From assembly GCF_001708185.1 (NCBI RefSeq), contig NZ_MDDN01000020.1, positions 1 to 57,446 on the forward strand: 57,446 nucleotides of DNA, given 5' to 3'. Positions 30,736-38,707 of this stretch are shown piece by piece. How positions within the stretch are numbered: position 1 is the first letter of the stretch; the number at the start of each line of letters is the position of its first letter. The translations under genes were made by a program, and so were the position numbers. The notes beneath the pieces are model-generated. The model was given only the letters and a program-made list of their open reading frames with translations, did not search any database and was not told where the DNA came from. The stretch comes from Lysinibacillus xylanilyticus. Its GTDB lineage: Bacteria; Bacillota; Bacilli; Bacillales_A; Planococcaceae.

Positions 30736-32196
30736 TTGAATACATTAACAGTTATTGGCTTAGGTGCGGGTGATTTTGATCAACTGCAAATGGGTGTCTA
30801 TAAAAAAATAAAAGCGGCTAGAAAATTATATGTTCGTACAGTGGATCATCCAGTATTAGATGAATTATCAGCAGAAGGCTTACAATTTGAAAGCTTTGAT
30901 GCAGTCTATGAAGAACATAATTCATTCCAGCCTGTGTATGAGGAAATTGCAGAAAAACTTGTGGCTGCGGCATTAATGGAAGATGTAATGTACGCTGTAC
31001 CAGGACATCCACTTGTTGCGGAGCAGACTGTACAGTTGCTTATTGCAGCGGCGGATGAGGGAAAGGTAAATTTAATCATTGAAGGTGGGCAAAGCTTCTT
31101 AGATCCAATATTTGGCGCGTTGAAAATCGACCCGATTGAAGGCTTTCAATTGCTAGATGGCACTAACTTTTCTATGCATGACATTAACATGCGTCAACAT
31201 ATTTTAATAGCCCAAGTATATGATACATTCAGTGCATCAGAAGTAAAGCTAACGTTGATGGAGAAATATGATGATGAATACCCTGTTACTGTAGTTACGG
31301 CAGCGGGATCAGCACAGGAAAAGTTAGTAACAGTACCACTTTATGAGCTCGATCAAAGCGTTGAGGTGAACAATTTAACAACGGTATATGTGCCGCCTGT
31401 GAAATCACAAGAGGGGGCATTACGAGACTGGACCACTTTCCGTCAAATTATTGCTACTTTAAGAGGGCCAGATGGCTGTCCGTGGGATCAAAAGCAAACG
31501 CATGAATCATTGAAAAAATATTTATTAGAAGAGGCACATGAATATTTGGCAGCTGTAGATGCAGAGGATGACTTTGCAATGATTGAGGAGCTTGGAGATG
31601 TGTTATTACAAGTATTCCTTCATGCACAAATTGGAGAAGATCAAGGCTACTTTACATTGGAAGATGTTTTAGCTTCAATCAGTGAAAAAATGATTCGTCG
31701 ACACCCGCATGTATTTGGTGATGTATCGGTAGAAGATGCAGAAGGTGTTGTAGCCAATTGGGAAGCTATAAAAGCAGAAGAAAAGGGTAAAAGTGAGAAG
31801 CCGCTATTGGAAGAGGAATACCGAGCGTCCTCAGCTTTACAAACAGCATATAATTATCAAAAAAGAGCTGCAACGGTAGGATTTGATTGGCCTGATGTGG
31901 ATGGTGCATGGGACAAGTTTGCGGAGGAATGGCAGGAATTTCGTAATGAGGTGACGAAAGGTACAAGTGCGTCACGTCTTGATGAATTTGGAGATGTCTT
32001 GTTTACACTTGTGAATTTAGCACGTTTCTACAAGCTATCTCCGGAAGAGGCTATGTTACATGCGAATGAGAAGTTCGCGAGCCGTTTTGGCTATGTGGAA
32101 GCAAAGGTAAAGGAAAGCGGAAAACCGTTTTCTGATTATACATTAGAACAATTAGATGCTTTCTGGAATGAAGCAAAGCAGTTAGAAAAGGAGTAA
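30736..32196 (+). CDS. mazG: Tetrapyrrole methylase-like / MazG nucleotide pyrophosphohydrolase fusion (YabN)
   Basis: A two-domain protein of 486 residues, cytosolic. The N-terminal SAM-dependent tetrapyrrole-methylase-like domain (about 1-215; VIGLGAGDFDQL, VPGHPLVAEQTV) is of unknown activity. The C-terminal MazG part carries the metal-binding EEAHEYLAAVDAED and EELGDVLLQV motifs (about 265-305), followed by a second, partial MazG-like repeat near 390-450. MazG enzymes hydrolyse NTPs to NMPs and may remove damaged nucleotides. Start is ambiguous: the TTG at 30736 is 5 bases after AGGTGG; a GTG at 30727 would add three residues. Confidence 0.93.
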   Translation: MNTLTVIGLGAGDFDQLQMGVYKKIKAARKLYVRTVDHPVLDELSAEGLQFESFDAVYEEHNSFQPVYEEIAEKLVAAALMEDVMYAVPGHPLVAEQTVQLLIAAADEGKVNLIIEGGQSFLDPIFGALKIDPIEGFQLLDGTNFSMHDINMRQHILIAQVYDTFSASEVKLTLMEKYDDEYPVTVVTAAGSAQEKLVTVPLYELDQSVEVNNLTTVYVPPVKSQEGALRDWTTFRQIIATLRGPDGCPWDQKQTHESLKKYLLEEAHEYLAAVDAEDDFAMIEELGDVLLQVFLHAQIGEDQGYFTLEDVLASISEKMIRRHPHVFGDVSVEDAEGVVANWEAIKAEEKGKSEKPLLEEEYRASSALQTAYNYQKRAATVGFDWPDVDGAWDKFAEEWQEFRNEVTKGTSASRLDEFGDVLFTLVNLARFYKLSPEEAMLHANEKFASRFGYVEAKVKESGKPFSDYTLEQLDAFWNEAKQLEKE

Positions 32197-32200
32197 AAAT

Positions 32201-32491
32201 ATGCGATTAGATAAATTTTTAAAGGTATCGCGTTTAATTAAACGTCGTACATTAGCGAAAGAAGTGGCAGACCAAGGCCGTATTACGATTAACGGTAAGG
32301 TAGCAAAAGCTAGTAGTGCTGTTAAAGCTGGCGATGAGCTAGCCATTCGTTTTGGACAAAAAATTGTGACAGCACGTGTAGAGGAATTACGTGATACTGT
32401 GAAAAAAGAAGATGCAGCAAAAATGTTCACTATTTTGAAAGAAGAGCGTCTTGAAAAAATTGAACCTGAATTTATTGATGATGAAGACTAA
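32201..32491 (+). CDS. rqcP: RqcP (YabO), S4-domain ribosome quality control protein
   Basis: A small RNA-binding protein that stabilises tRNA on the 50S subunit while RqcH adds alanine tails in B. subtilis. The 96 residues are an S4 domain (about 1-60; RLDKFLKVSRLIKRRTLAKE, then GRITINGKVAKASSAVK) plus an acidic tail. It starts 5 bases after mazG and its ribosome site lies in the end of that gene. The next gene yabP is 179 bases away and has its own possible promoter. Confidence 0.93.
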   Translation: MRLDKFLKVSRLIKRRTLAKEVADQGRITINGKVAKASSAVKAGDELAIRFGQKIVTARVEELRDTVKKEDAAKMFTILKEERLEKIEPEFIDDED

Positions 32492-32606
32492 GTAATACGG
32501 ACTTATATGTTTGTCTCGTCCTCTTTTGAAGTCCTCAAAAGTTGTTACTGCATATAGCTACAAAAATGCGAATGAATGGTAAAAGTTTAGCAACTTTAAT
32601 AAAGTT

Positions 32607-32636
32607 GTCATGCTTTTAAGGTTGTCCGCATAAAGT
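32607..32636 (+). promoter_or_regulatory. Weak candidate sigma-E promoter for yabPQ
   Basis: GTCATGCT, about 14 bases, then CATAAAGT, which partly matches the sigma-E consensus. In B. subtilis yabP and yabQ are sigma-E genes. The match is loose and could be chance. Confidence 0.3.
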
Positions 32637-32670
32637 GAACAGAAGCTAGGACGACTAAAGGAGGAAGAAA

Positions 32671-32970
32671 ATGACGCTACATCAAGAAAGTAACCGTTAC
32701 ACAATTCCATCTGGAGAACATATTTTAACGATTCGTAATCGTAAAAGAATGGACATGACTTCTGTAAAATCAATTGAACGCTTTGATCAGGAAGAGTTTT
32801 TTATCAAGACGTCCCAAGGGCATTTGTTAATCCGTGGAGAGGAACTGCATATCGTTCATTTAGATGTTGATAAAGGGTTATTGACACTTGAAGGAACTGT
32901 GAAAACCTTACAGTATGACGAGGAGGAAAGTGGCTTCTCGAAAGGTTTCCTTCATAAGCTGTTTGGATGA
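32671..32970 (+). CDS. yabP: Sporulation protein YabP
   Basis: A 99-residue mother-cell sporulation protein conserved in spore formers. It lacks a membrane segment and has the family pattern HILTIRNRKRMDMTSVKSIERFDQEEF and GHLLIRGEELHI. Its role in B. subtilis is poorly defined and loss has mild effects. The ATG at 32671 has GGAGGAAG upstream. The stop overlaps the yabQ start by 4 bases. Confidence 0.92.
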   Translation: MTLHQESNRYTIPSGEHILTIRNRKRMDMTSVKSIERFDQEEFFIKTSQGHLLIRGEELHIVHLDVDKGLLTLEGTVKTLQYDEEESGFSKGFLHKLFG

Positions 32971-33458
32971 TTGTTAGTGAACAATTTGTTCAACTATTAG
33001 TCATGGTTTTGAGCGGTATAGCAGTTGGGTTCATAATTGATAGTGTAAGGCTTATTGTTTTTTCGACTCCAAAAAGGTCAAGCCTTCGAAGGTGGATGAT
33101 GGTATTTGAATTACTCACTTGGATTCTACTGGGAGGGCTGACATACTATTTATTATTTTGGCTGAAGGATGGCGCTTGGCGGGCTTATGACCCGCTAGCG
33201 CAAATTGCCGGAATTTTTTTGTATCAAACATTTTTTCAAACATTTTTACGTTTCATCGCAAAAGTTTTGGTGAATATAATATGGAGACCCTTCTGGTTTG
33301 TCGTACAATTAATAATTGCTATCATTCGACAAATTTTACAGATATTAATGAATATAGGAGCTTTTATTTTAAGACCTTTTGTCAAAATTTATTCGTATTT
33401 GTCCTACACTTTTTTAAAAAAAGTCCGATTTATCAAGTATAATAAAAGACAACAATAA
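32967..33458 (+). CDS. yabQ: Spore cortex protein YabQ
   Basis: A 163-residue integral membrane protein. Hydrophobic helices lie at about residues 7-28, 47-67, 75-95 and 103-125, with a basic C terminus. In B. subtilis YabQ is needed for spore cortex formation and sits in the outer forespore membrane. It starts with an ATGA overlap with yabP, so the two are translated together. divIC follows after 17 bases. Confidence 0.9.
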   Translation: MIVSEQFVQLLVMVLSGIAVGFIIDSVRLIVFSTPKRSSLRRWMMVFELLTWILLGGLTYYLLFWLKDGAWRAYDPLAQIAGIFLYQTFFQTFLRFIAKVLVNIIWRPFWFVVQLIIAIIRQILQILMNIGAFILRPFVKIYSYLSYTFLKKVRFIKYNKRQQ

Positions 33459-33475
33459 TTTTCGGAGGTGCGGGC

Positions 33476-33940
33476 ATGTCTAGACGTCATTCATCAAATG
33501 ATGACCAAAAAAACTTTACTAAACTTGATAATGACTATGTCCGTAACACGGATAGAGCTATAAATCGTAAAAAACAATTACTGAAAAGAAAACTACGACG
33601 TATTGTCTTTTTTACGATTGTGCCAGTCGTTATTATCGCAGCTCTCATAAATATACTTTTTCAACAAAACAAAACACTAGCTGTAAAAGAGAAAAAAAAG
33701 GACGAAGCGAATCAGCATCTAACTGAAATGAAGGAAGAGCAAGATTCATTAAATCTTAAAATTAAACAATTAGAAGATGATGAATATATCGCGAAGCTAT
33801 TACGCAAAGATTATTTCCTATCTGAAAAAGGTGAAATTATTTTCATTATACCGGAAGAGAAAGAAAATAAAGGCGATATACCAGAAAAAAAGGATAAAAA
33901 AGAAGTCATACCAGAAAAGAAAGATAAAAAAGACGACTGA
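33476..33940 (+). CDS. divIC: Cell division protein DivIC (FtsB-like)
   Basis: A single-pass divisome protein that works with FtsL and DivIB. The 154 residues have a basic cytoplasmic segment (1-42), a membrane helix (about 43-62), and an extracellular coiled coil (about 65-115) ending in the conserved DEYIAKLLRKDYFLSEKGEI. After that comes an extra tail of three tandem 10-residue repeats (IPEEKENKGD, IPEKKDKKEV, IPEKKDKKDD; residues 125-154) that B. subtilis DivIC (about 125 residues) lacks. The ATG has GGAGGTG upstream. Confidence 0.94.
   Translation: MSRRHSSNDDQKNFTKLDNDYVRNTDRAINRKKQLLKRKLRRIVFFTIVPVVIIAALINILFQQNKTLAVKEKKKDEANQHLTEMKEEQDSLNLKIKQLEDDEYIAKLLRKDYFLSEKGEIIFIIPEEKENKGDIPEKKDKKEVIPEKKDKKDD
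33848..33937 (+). repeat. Three tandem 30-base repeats encoding the DivIC tail
   Basis: The last 30 codons of divIC fall into three units of 10 codons. The second and third differ only at the last two residues, and the first is more diverged. This suggests tandem duplication inside the gene. Confidence 0.75.
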
Positions 33941-33954
33941 AAAGCTATGTATTG

Positions 33955-33982
33955 TTGACACTCTTTTTTTGTTATATATAAT
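33955..33982 (+). promoter_or_regulatory. Sigma-A promoter of yabR
   Basis: Perfect TTGACA, a 16-base T-rich spacer, and perfect TATAAT. It begins 15 bases after the divIC stop, giving yabR a leader of about 85 bases. Confidence 0.8.
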
Positions 33983-34074
33983 GAAAAGAGAAACTTATTG
34001 CAGTAAAAAGTTTGATTAAATTGATTACATGGCTCAAATGAGTCGCTTAATTTTTAAGGAGGAGCATTTTTTTT

Positions 34075-34512
34075 ATGTCAATTGAAGTAGGCAGCAAGGT
34101 ACAAGGTAAAGTAACAGGAATCACAAATTTTGGAGCATTCGTTGAGCTGCCAGATGGCAAAACAGGCTTAGTACACATCAGTGAAGTTGCTGACAATTAT
34201 GTAAAAGATATCAATGAGCATCTAAAAGTTGGAGATGAAGTTGAAGTAAAAGTGATGAATGTTGAAGCGGACGGAAAGATTGGTCTTTCAATCCGTAAAG
34301 CAAAGCCTCAAGCTGAGAGACCAGAGCGTCCAGAGCGTCCAGCACGTCCTCGTCGCGATAATCGTTCTAATGATCGCAACGAGCGTCATCAACCAAAAGA
34401 GAATTTTGAACAAAAAATGGCACGTTTCTTAAAAGATAGTGATGAGCGTCTAGCAACACTTAAACGTGCTACAGAGTCAAAACGCGGTGGTCGCGGCGCA
34501 AGAAGAGGGTAG
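34075..34512 (+). CDS. yabR: S1 RNA-binding domain protein YabR
   Basis: A 145-residue cytosolic protein with a single S1 domain (about 1-75; GSKVQGKVTGITNFGAFVEL, GLVHISEVADNYVKD) and a basic, low-complexity tail. The tail contains ERPERPERPARP and many Arg residues and ends RGGRGARRG, giving an RNA-binding look. It resembles the polynucleotide phosphorylase/general stress protein 13 group. Specific function is unknown. AAGGAGGAGC precedes the ATG. A strong terminator follows. Confidence 0.93.
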   Translation: MSIEVGSKVQGKVTGITNFGAFVELPDGKTGLVHISEVADNYVKDINEHLKVGDEVEVKVMNVEADGKIGLSIRKAKPQAERPERPERPARPRRDNRSNDRNERHQPKENFEQKMARFLKDSDERLATLKRATESKRGGRGARRG

Positions 34513-34557
34513 TTTGCTGACTGTTTTAATCGTAGAAAAAGTGTATGAAATAGAGTT

Positions 34558-34591
34558 GGGATTAGCTTTTATTAAAGCTAATCCCTTTTTT
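34558..34591 (+). terminator. Terminator after yabR
   Basis: Perfect 12-bp stem GGGATTAGCTTT/AAAGCTAATCCC, TATT loop, six T. Confidence 0.93.
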
Positions 34592-34695
34592 GATAGTTAA
34601 ATAATATAATCCTCAAAACTTCATAAAAAGGCTATCTCAAAATATACTCTAGCCATACGTCATTATAACTTTTCTAGTAGGGATACATTAAATCC

Positions 34696-34947
34696 CTACA
34701 ACGTGGATGTTGGTCTTTTTTTCTTTTTAGGAGCTGGCGCAGGTATTTGTTCAGCAGGTTTTTCTGAAGTCTTTTCTACTGGGTTAACAACCATTTTGAC
34801 AAGTAAAAACACACCATATACACTAACGGCTAGTCCAGTGATAAGCAAAAATATTTGTACAGCAAAAGGTAAATTAATAAGAATGGATACGAGAATAATC
34901 ATAGAGCCACTTCCGCAAATTAAAGCAGCTTTTGTTAATGAACCCAA
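34696..34947 (-). CDS. Small two-helix membrane protein of unknown function
   Basis: An 83-residue protein on the minus strand. I count it as real because the TTG start at 34947 has a perfect AGGAGG 9 bases upstream and the composition is clearly membrane-type. Two hydrophobic helices (about 7-28 and 31-51) form a hairpin, followed by a Pro/Lys-rich cytoplasmic-type tail (PAPAPKKKKRP). I do not recognise a family. It is convergent with yabR and stands next to the minus-strand tRNA cluster and repeats. A weak hairpin (TAGGGAT/ATCCCTA) overlaps its stop codon. No B. subtilis counterpart is known to me at this place. Confidence 0.7.
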   Translation of the reverse strand: MGSLTKAALICGSGSMIILVSILINLPFAVQIFLLITGLAVSVYGVFLLVKMVVNPVEKTSEKPAEQIPAPAPKKKKRPTSTL

Positions 34948-35086
34948 AGGAAATAAACCTCCTAGTTAATTCGTTCTTTTCATTATTAGTATGCCATATT
35001 TTTTGTAGACAGTAAAAAACATAAGTACATATGACGTTTCCTAGTACATAAATTTTATAACTGGAAAGGTTATAGCCATATCTTTT

Positions 35087-35500
35087 TTAACTTCTTTCAT
35101 CAAATGTCTTTTGTACCGAAAGCGTAGCGACAGGTACAGAAGTCCCCAGTCTCTATAGGTGATGAGATGAATGCGGTTTCAAGTCACTTTTCAGTGGGTG
35201 TCCAAACATCCGCCGCTGCTGCGTCGCTTTCGCGCAAATAAAACCCTTTTGCTGCCGCTGCGTTAGCACTACTCTTTCACGCAAAAAACACCTGTTGGCC
35301 TAAAGCCTCTGGAGGATGTCACGGAATTGGAAAGGGGTTCTTAGGGGATGTTAGCCTAAAACCATCGCATCCATGCGATAACGGCTAACTGACCTGCATC
35401 GGTGCTGTGTTGCCGCTACGCTTTCGCACAGAAAACATCTGCAGGCCTTAGCACAAAGCCGATTCATTCTGAACGCAATGATGCCGAGGCATCATTGATT
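35087..35500. repeat. Family B dispersed repeat, long copy 2
   Basis: About 414 bases starting TTAACTTCTTTCA and ending GATGCCGAGGCATCATTGAT. Near the left end is GTACCGAAAGCGTAGCGACA, which recurs at 56605 and forms a GTACC/GGTAC hairpin. The interior has TCGCTTTCGCGCAAATAAAA and TTGCTGCCGCTGCGTTAGC, shared with family A copy 3, and CGCTTTCGCACAGAAAACAT plus CTGCAGGCC, shared with other B copies. It fills most of the 600-base gap between the small membrane-protein gene and the tRNAs. No coding potential is seen. Confidence 0.7.
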
Positions 35501-35504
35501 GTGC

Positions 35505-35545
35505 AAAAAAATAGGCGCCTCAGAACAATTCTGAGACGCCTATTT
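35505..35545 (-). terminator. Terminator of the tRNA cluster
   Basis: On the minus strand a 16-bp stem AATAGGCGTCTCAGAA with its near-perfect complement, TTG loop, and a run of T, directly after tRNA-Glu. Confidence 0.9.
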
Positions 35546-35549
35546 GAGA

Positions 35550-35621
35550 TGACCCCTACGGGATTCGAACCCGTGTTACCGCCGTGAAAGGGCGGTGTCT
35601 TAACCACTTGACCAAGGGGCC
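35550..35621 (-). tRNA. tRNA-Glu (anticodon TTC)
   Basis: A 72-nt cloverleaf on the minus strand. Acceptor GGCCCCT pairs with AGGGGTC (one G-T), the anticodon loop reads CTTTCAC with TTC, and the T arm is ACGGGTTCGAATCCCGT. CCA is not encoded. Last gene of a three-tRNA cluster. Confidence 0.95.
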
Positions 35622-35629
35622 TACTATGG

Positions 35630-35703
35630 TGGCGGCCGAGGGGATCGAACCCCCGACCTTACGGGTATGAACCGTACGCTCTAGCCAGCTGAGCTAGGCC
35701 GCC
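35630..35703 (-). tRNA. tRNA-Met (anticodon CAT), elongator type
   Basis: A 74-nt cloverleaf on the minus strand with a perfect 7-bp acceptor (GGCGGCC/GGCCGCC) and anticodon loop TTCATAC. It resembles the B. subtilis elongator tRNA-Met rather than the initiator, which has a mismatched first pair. CCA is not encoded. Confidence 0.93.
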
Positions 35704-35713
35704 ATTAATATTA

Positions 35714-35788
35714 TGGAGCGGAAGACGAGGTTCGAACTCGCGACCCCCACCTTGGCAAGGTGGTGTTCTACCACTGAACTACTTCCGC
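35714..35788 (-). tRNA. tRNA-Gly (anticodon GCC)
   Basis: A 75-nt gene on the minus strand including an encoded CCA. The acceptor is GCGGAAG/CTTCCGC, the anticodon loop TTGCCAA contains GCC, and the T arm is CGAGTTCGAACCTCG. First gene of the cluster after its promoter. B. subtilis carries only Met and Glu tRNA genes at the matching position, to my recollection. Confidence 0.95.
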
Positions 35789-35810
35789 ATTTATTTTAAG
35801 GACAAGTTAA

Positions 35811-35839
35811 ATAATACAAGCCTTTGTTACTAACGTCAA
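35811..35839 (-). promoter_or_regulatory. Sigma-A promoter of the Gly-Met-Glu tRNA cluster
   Basis: On the minus strand TTGACG (35839-35834), 17-base spacer, TATTAT (35816-35811), about 25 bases before tRNA-Gly. Confidence 0.8.
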
Positions 35840-35905
35840 GTAGTTTTCTTAAAAAAAATAATAAAAATATATGGTCAATATAAAAATTTATGAATTGGTT
35901 AAAGA

Positions 35906-36136
<231 letters not shown>

Positions 36137-36187
36137 TATAGTTTTCGTGGGAATTGTTGCCATATCTCGTATTTATGTATATGTATT

Positions 36188-36253
36188 CGTCGAAATGTTT
36201 ATATTTTTTTCTGTCACCGTCAGACAATCTTTCCACACATAATTTTTTATAAT
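36188..36253 (+). promoter_or_regulatory. Candidate Spo0A-dependent sigma-A promoter of spoIIE
   Basis: TATAAT at 36248-36253 with CAGACA 21 bases upstream (36221-36226). The B. subtilis spoIIE promoter also has an unusually long spacer of about 21 bases and needs phosphorylated Spo0A. A near-match 0A box, CGTCGAA (consensus TGTCGAA), lies at 36188-36194. Confidence 0.5.
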
Positions 36254-36282
36254 AGCCAAAAGTGCAGAAAGGGGATAGTGAA

Positions 36283-38682
36283 ATGACGAGTATTGAATGG
36301 TATAACACAGCAAATGTAGACGATGATCAAAAATTAGGAGCGAAAAAAAGGCAATTGATGATTGGCTCCCTACTCTTTTTAACATCCTTTTTTTTAGCTC
36401 AGTCTGTTGTATTTGAAGCGGCTGTACCTTTCTCGGTTCCTTTTTGGGCAATTATTCGAACGAAGTATAAGGAATATGCCAAATATGTTTTGTTTGGTGG
36501 TTTAATAGGGTGTTTTTTCCTTGGTTTTGGACAAGTCTTCATTTTAGCGTTGCAAATTGTTATGTATGAATGTATTATGCGCTTTCGCTATTGGCAGCTG
36601 CCACAAAGTATTGCGGTCTCTTTAGCGGTACTGTTTGTGCAGATTATGTGGCAGGGGGTTATGTATCAAGGCTTACCACCGGTGCTTGTACAATTTTATG
36701 TAGGCTGTGAAGCAGCTTTAGCTCTTATTATGACACTGTTTATGCAAGTATTGTTTGTTAATTCTTATGAATGGTTTACGAGTCATTGGACATATGAGAA
36801 GCTAGGTTCTGGATTAGTTGTATTTGCTGCTATGCTTACAGGGATGCAAGCAATTGTCATAAGCTATTTTTCACTTCCCATTTTTCTATTACAACTATTA
36901 ATTTGCTTTGGTGCGTTAGTAGGAAGTGTACCATTAGCAACGGTTATTGGAGCAGTGCTCGGGACTCTCATTGGTGTTGCAAAACTTTCGTTTTCAGGTA
37001 TGCTTTCAGTAGCAACTTTAACGGGATTGTGCGCAGGGATGGGAGCTCGCGCTGGAAGGTTTGGTGTAGCAATTGGTAGCATTTTGCCAAGTGTGTTTTT
37101 TTTATTTTACGATGCAACATTACCGTTAGATAGTGTCTATTTCACATCGATTGCGATCGGGAGTATTGTTTTTCTAACCATCCCCCAAAAATATTCTGAT
37201 AAGGTGCGGGACAAACTGTTTCCGCAGCGCGAGGAGGTCTTACTCGCTCGGCAAAATTGGTTAACGGAGCATGTTACGTATAAACTAGAGCATTTCCAGC
37301 ATTTTGTACAATTTATGAAGGAGCTTGTGTTTGAACGCTTTATGACGGTCCCGATAGAAGAGGCAAAGGAAATATCACCGATGAATACATGTTTAAGTTG
37401 CTTCCGCTATGATCGTTGTTGGGGAGCACAAAATAACGGAATGGACAAGCTTATGACGGACTGGTTCCATATGAAAGGCGTTGGAAAGGAATCTGCTCTT
37501 CACCGTGTCGAAGAACAACTACGCTTTAAATGTGTAAAATCAACGAAGATTTTTGAAGAATTAGAAACAGAGTTGTATAGAGAGCGCATTAATGGACAGT
37601 ATTTTCATGGTAAGAAAATGATTGCGCTTCAGCTGCGGGATATGAGCAATCATCTAAATCAATTAATAGCGGAGATGAAAGAAGAGGCTATCTCCTTCGT
37701 CAGTGTGGAAAAGGACATTACTCAACGATTAAAAGATGCACATATTGAATGCTTTCAACTAGATGTAATAAGCAATAAGCCTGGAGCACGAAAAATTGTA
37801 TGTGCCTTAGCACCGGCACGTGTCAATTGGGAGGAAGACACGACAGTAGCTGAACGGATGATACTGCCAATTTTATACGATATTTTTGAAGAACCCTTTG
37901 AAATTGAAAAAGTAGTAGCATGTGATGTACCATTTCGTCACATTCAAGTAAGCTTTAGATCAGCTATAAGCTTTGAAGTAGAGTATGATATATATAGCAT
38001 GTCTAAAGATGCGACGTTATATTCAGGTGATTCCCATGCATTATTTCAATTGCATCCTGGACTATTTGCAATTTTATTGTCAGATGGTATGGGTCAGAGT
38101 AAAGAAGCACAGCATGAAAGTAGAAAATTAATACATTTAATGCGGGAATGCTTAAATTACAATATGAACCCAGAAACTGCGATGCATACGTTGCATTATG
38201 TTATGTCTTTAAAGCAACAAAATGATATGTATGCAACGCTTGATTTTGCCCTTGTCGATTTACAACACGGTGATTTATGGTCGTGGAAGGCTGGGGGAAT
38301 GTCTACGTATATTTTACGTGGGAAAGAGGTGCTGAAGGTTGAAAGTAATGCAGCGCCTGTAGGATTTTTATCTATTTCAGCAGTCGAGGCTGAAAAAAGA
38401 AAGCTGAAAGCGGGCGATGTAATTTTAATGCACTCCGATGGATTATTTTCAAGTGTGGATGATTGGGACGAGCAGGAGGAGACATTTTTAGCGTATGCGC
38501 AGCAGGTAGCAGGCACTACTAAATCCATACAGGAAAAACTAACAACGATTATGCAATCTTTCCAATCTTTTTATAACATTGACGACGATTGCACTGTATT
38601 GATGCTAGAAGTTACCCATGTTGTACCTACATGGGCTGTGTTTAGACCAGTTGAACATTCTATGAGTAAATCAACAAAATAG
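36283..38682 (+). CDS. spoIIE: Stage II sporulation protein E, serine phosphatase
   Basis: Dephosphorylates SpoIIAA to release sigma-F in the forespore and also acts at the polar septum with FtsZ. The 799 residues (B. subtilis 827) comprise an N-terminal multi-helix membrane region (about 25-320), a central region with FtsZ and oligomerisation functions including a conserved Cys cluster (NTCLSCFRYDRCWG), and the PP2C-type phosphatase domain (about 580-790; ILLSDGMGQSKEA, ILMHSDGLF, DDDCTVLML). I choose the ATG at 36283 with AAGGGGA upstream. tilS follows after 25 bases; yabS and yabT, between them in B. subtilis, are absent. Confidence 0.96.
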   Translation: MTSIEWYNTANVDDDQKLGAKKRQLMIGSLLFLTSFFLAQSVVFEAAVPFSVPFWAIIRTKYKEYAKYVLFGGLIGCFFLGFGQVFILALQIVMYECIMRFRYWQLPQSIAVSLAVLFVQIMWQGVMYQGLPPVLVQFYVGCEAALALIMTLFMQVLFVNSYEWFTSHWTYEKLGSGLVVFAAMLTGMQAIVISYFSLPIFLLQLLICFGALVGSVPLATVIGAVLGTLIGVAKLSFSGMLSVATLTGLCAGMGARAGRFGVAIGSILPSVFFLFYDATLPLDSVYFTSIAIGSIVFLTIPQKYSDKVRDKLFPQREEVLLARQNWLTEHVTYKLEHFQHFVQFMKELVFERFMTVPIEEAKEISPMNTCLSCFRYDRCWGAQNNGMDKLMTDWFHMKGVGKESALHRVEEQLRFKCVKSTKIFEELETELYRERINGQYFHGKKMIALQLRDMSNHLNQLIAEMKEEAISFVSVEKDITQRLKDAHIECFQLDVISNKPGARKIVCALAPARVNWEEDTTVAERMILPILYDIFEEPFEIEKVVACDVPFRHIQVSFRSAISFEVEYDIYSMSKDATLYSGDSHALFQLHPGLFAILLSDGMGQSKEAQHESRKLIHLMRECLNYNMNPETAMHTLHYVMSLKQQNDMYATLDFALVDLQHGDLWSWKAGGMSTYILRGKEVLKVESNAAPVGFLSISAVEAEKRKLKAGDVILMHSDGLFSSVDDWDEQEETFLAYAQQVAGTTKSIQEKLTTIMQSFQSFYNIDDDCTVLMLEVTHVVPTWAVFRPVEHSMSKSTK

Positions 38683-38707
38683 AAAACGAAAAGGGGAGGA
38701 GAAGCGT

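Noticed and set aside
33777..34019. 80-codon frame overlapping the 3' end of divIC
   Set aside because: Lies almost wholly inside divIC in another frame; lysine-rich because the region is A-rich.
34703..34969. Plus-strand 88-codon frame opposite the small membrane-protein gene
   Set aside because: It mirrors the minus-strand gene, which has the far better ribosome site and membrane-protein composition.
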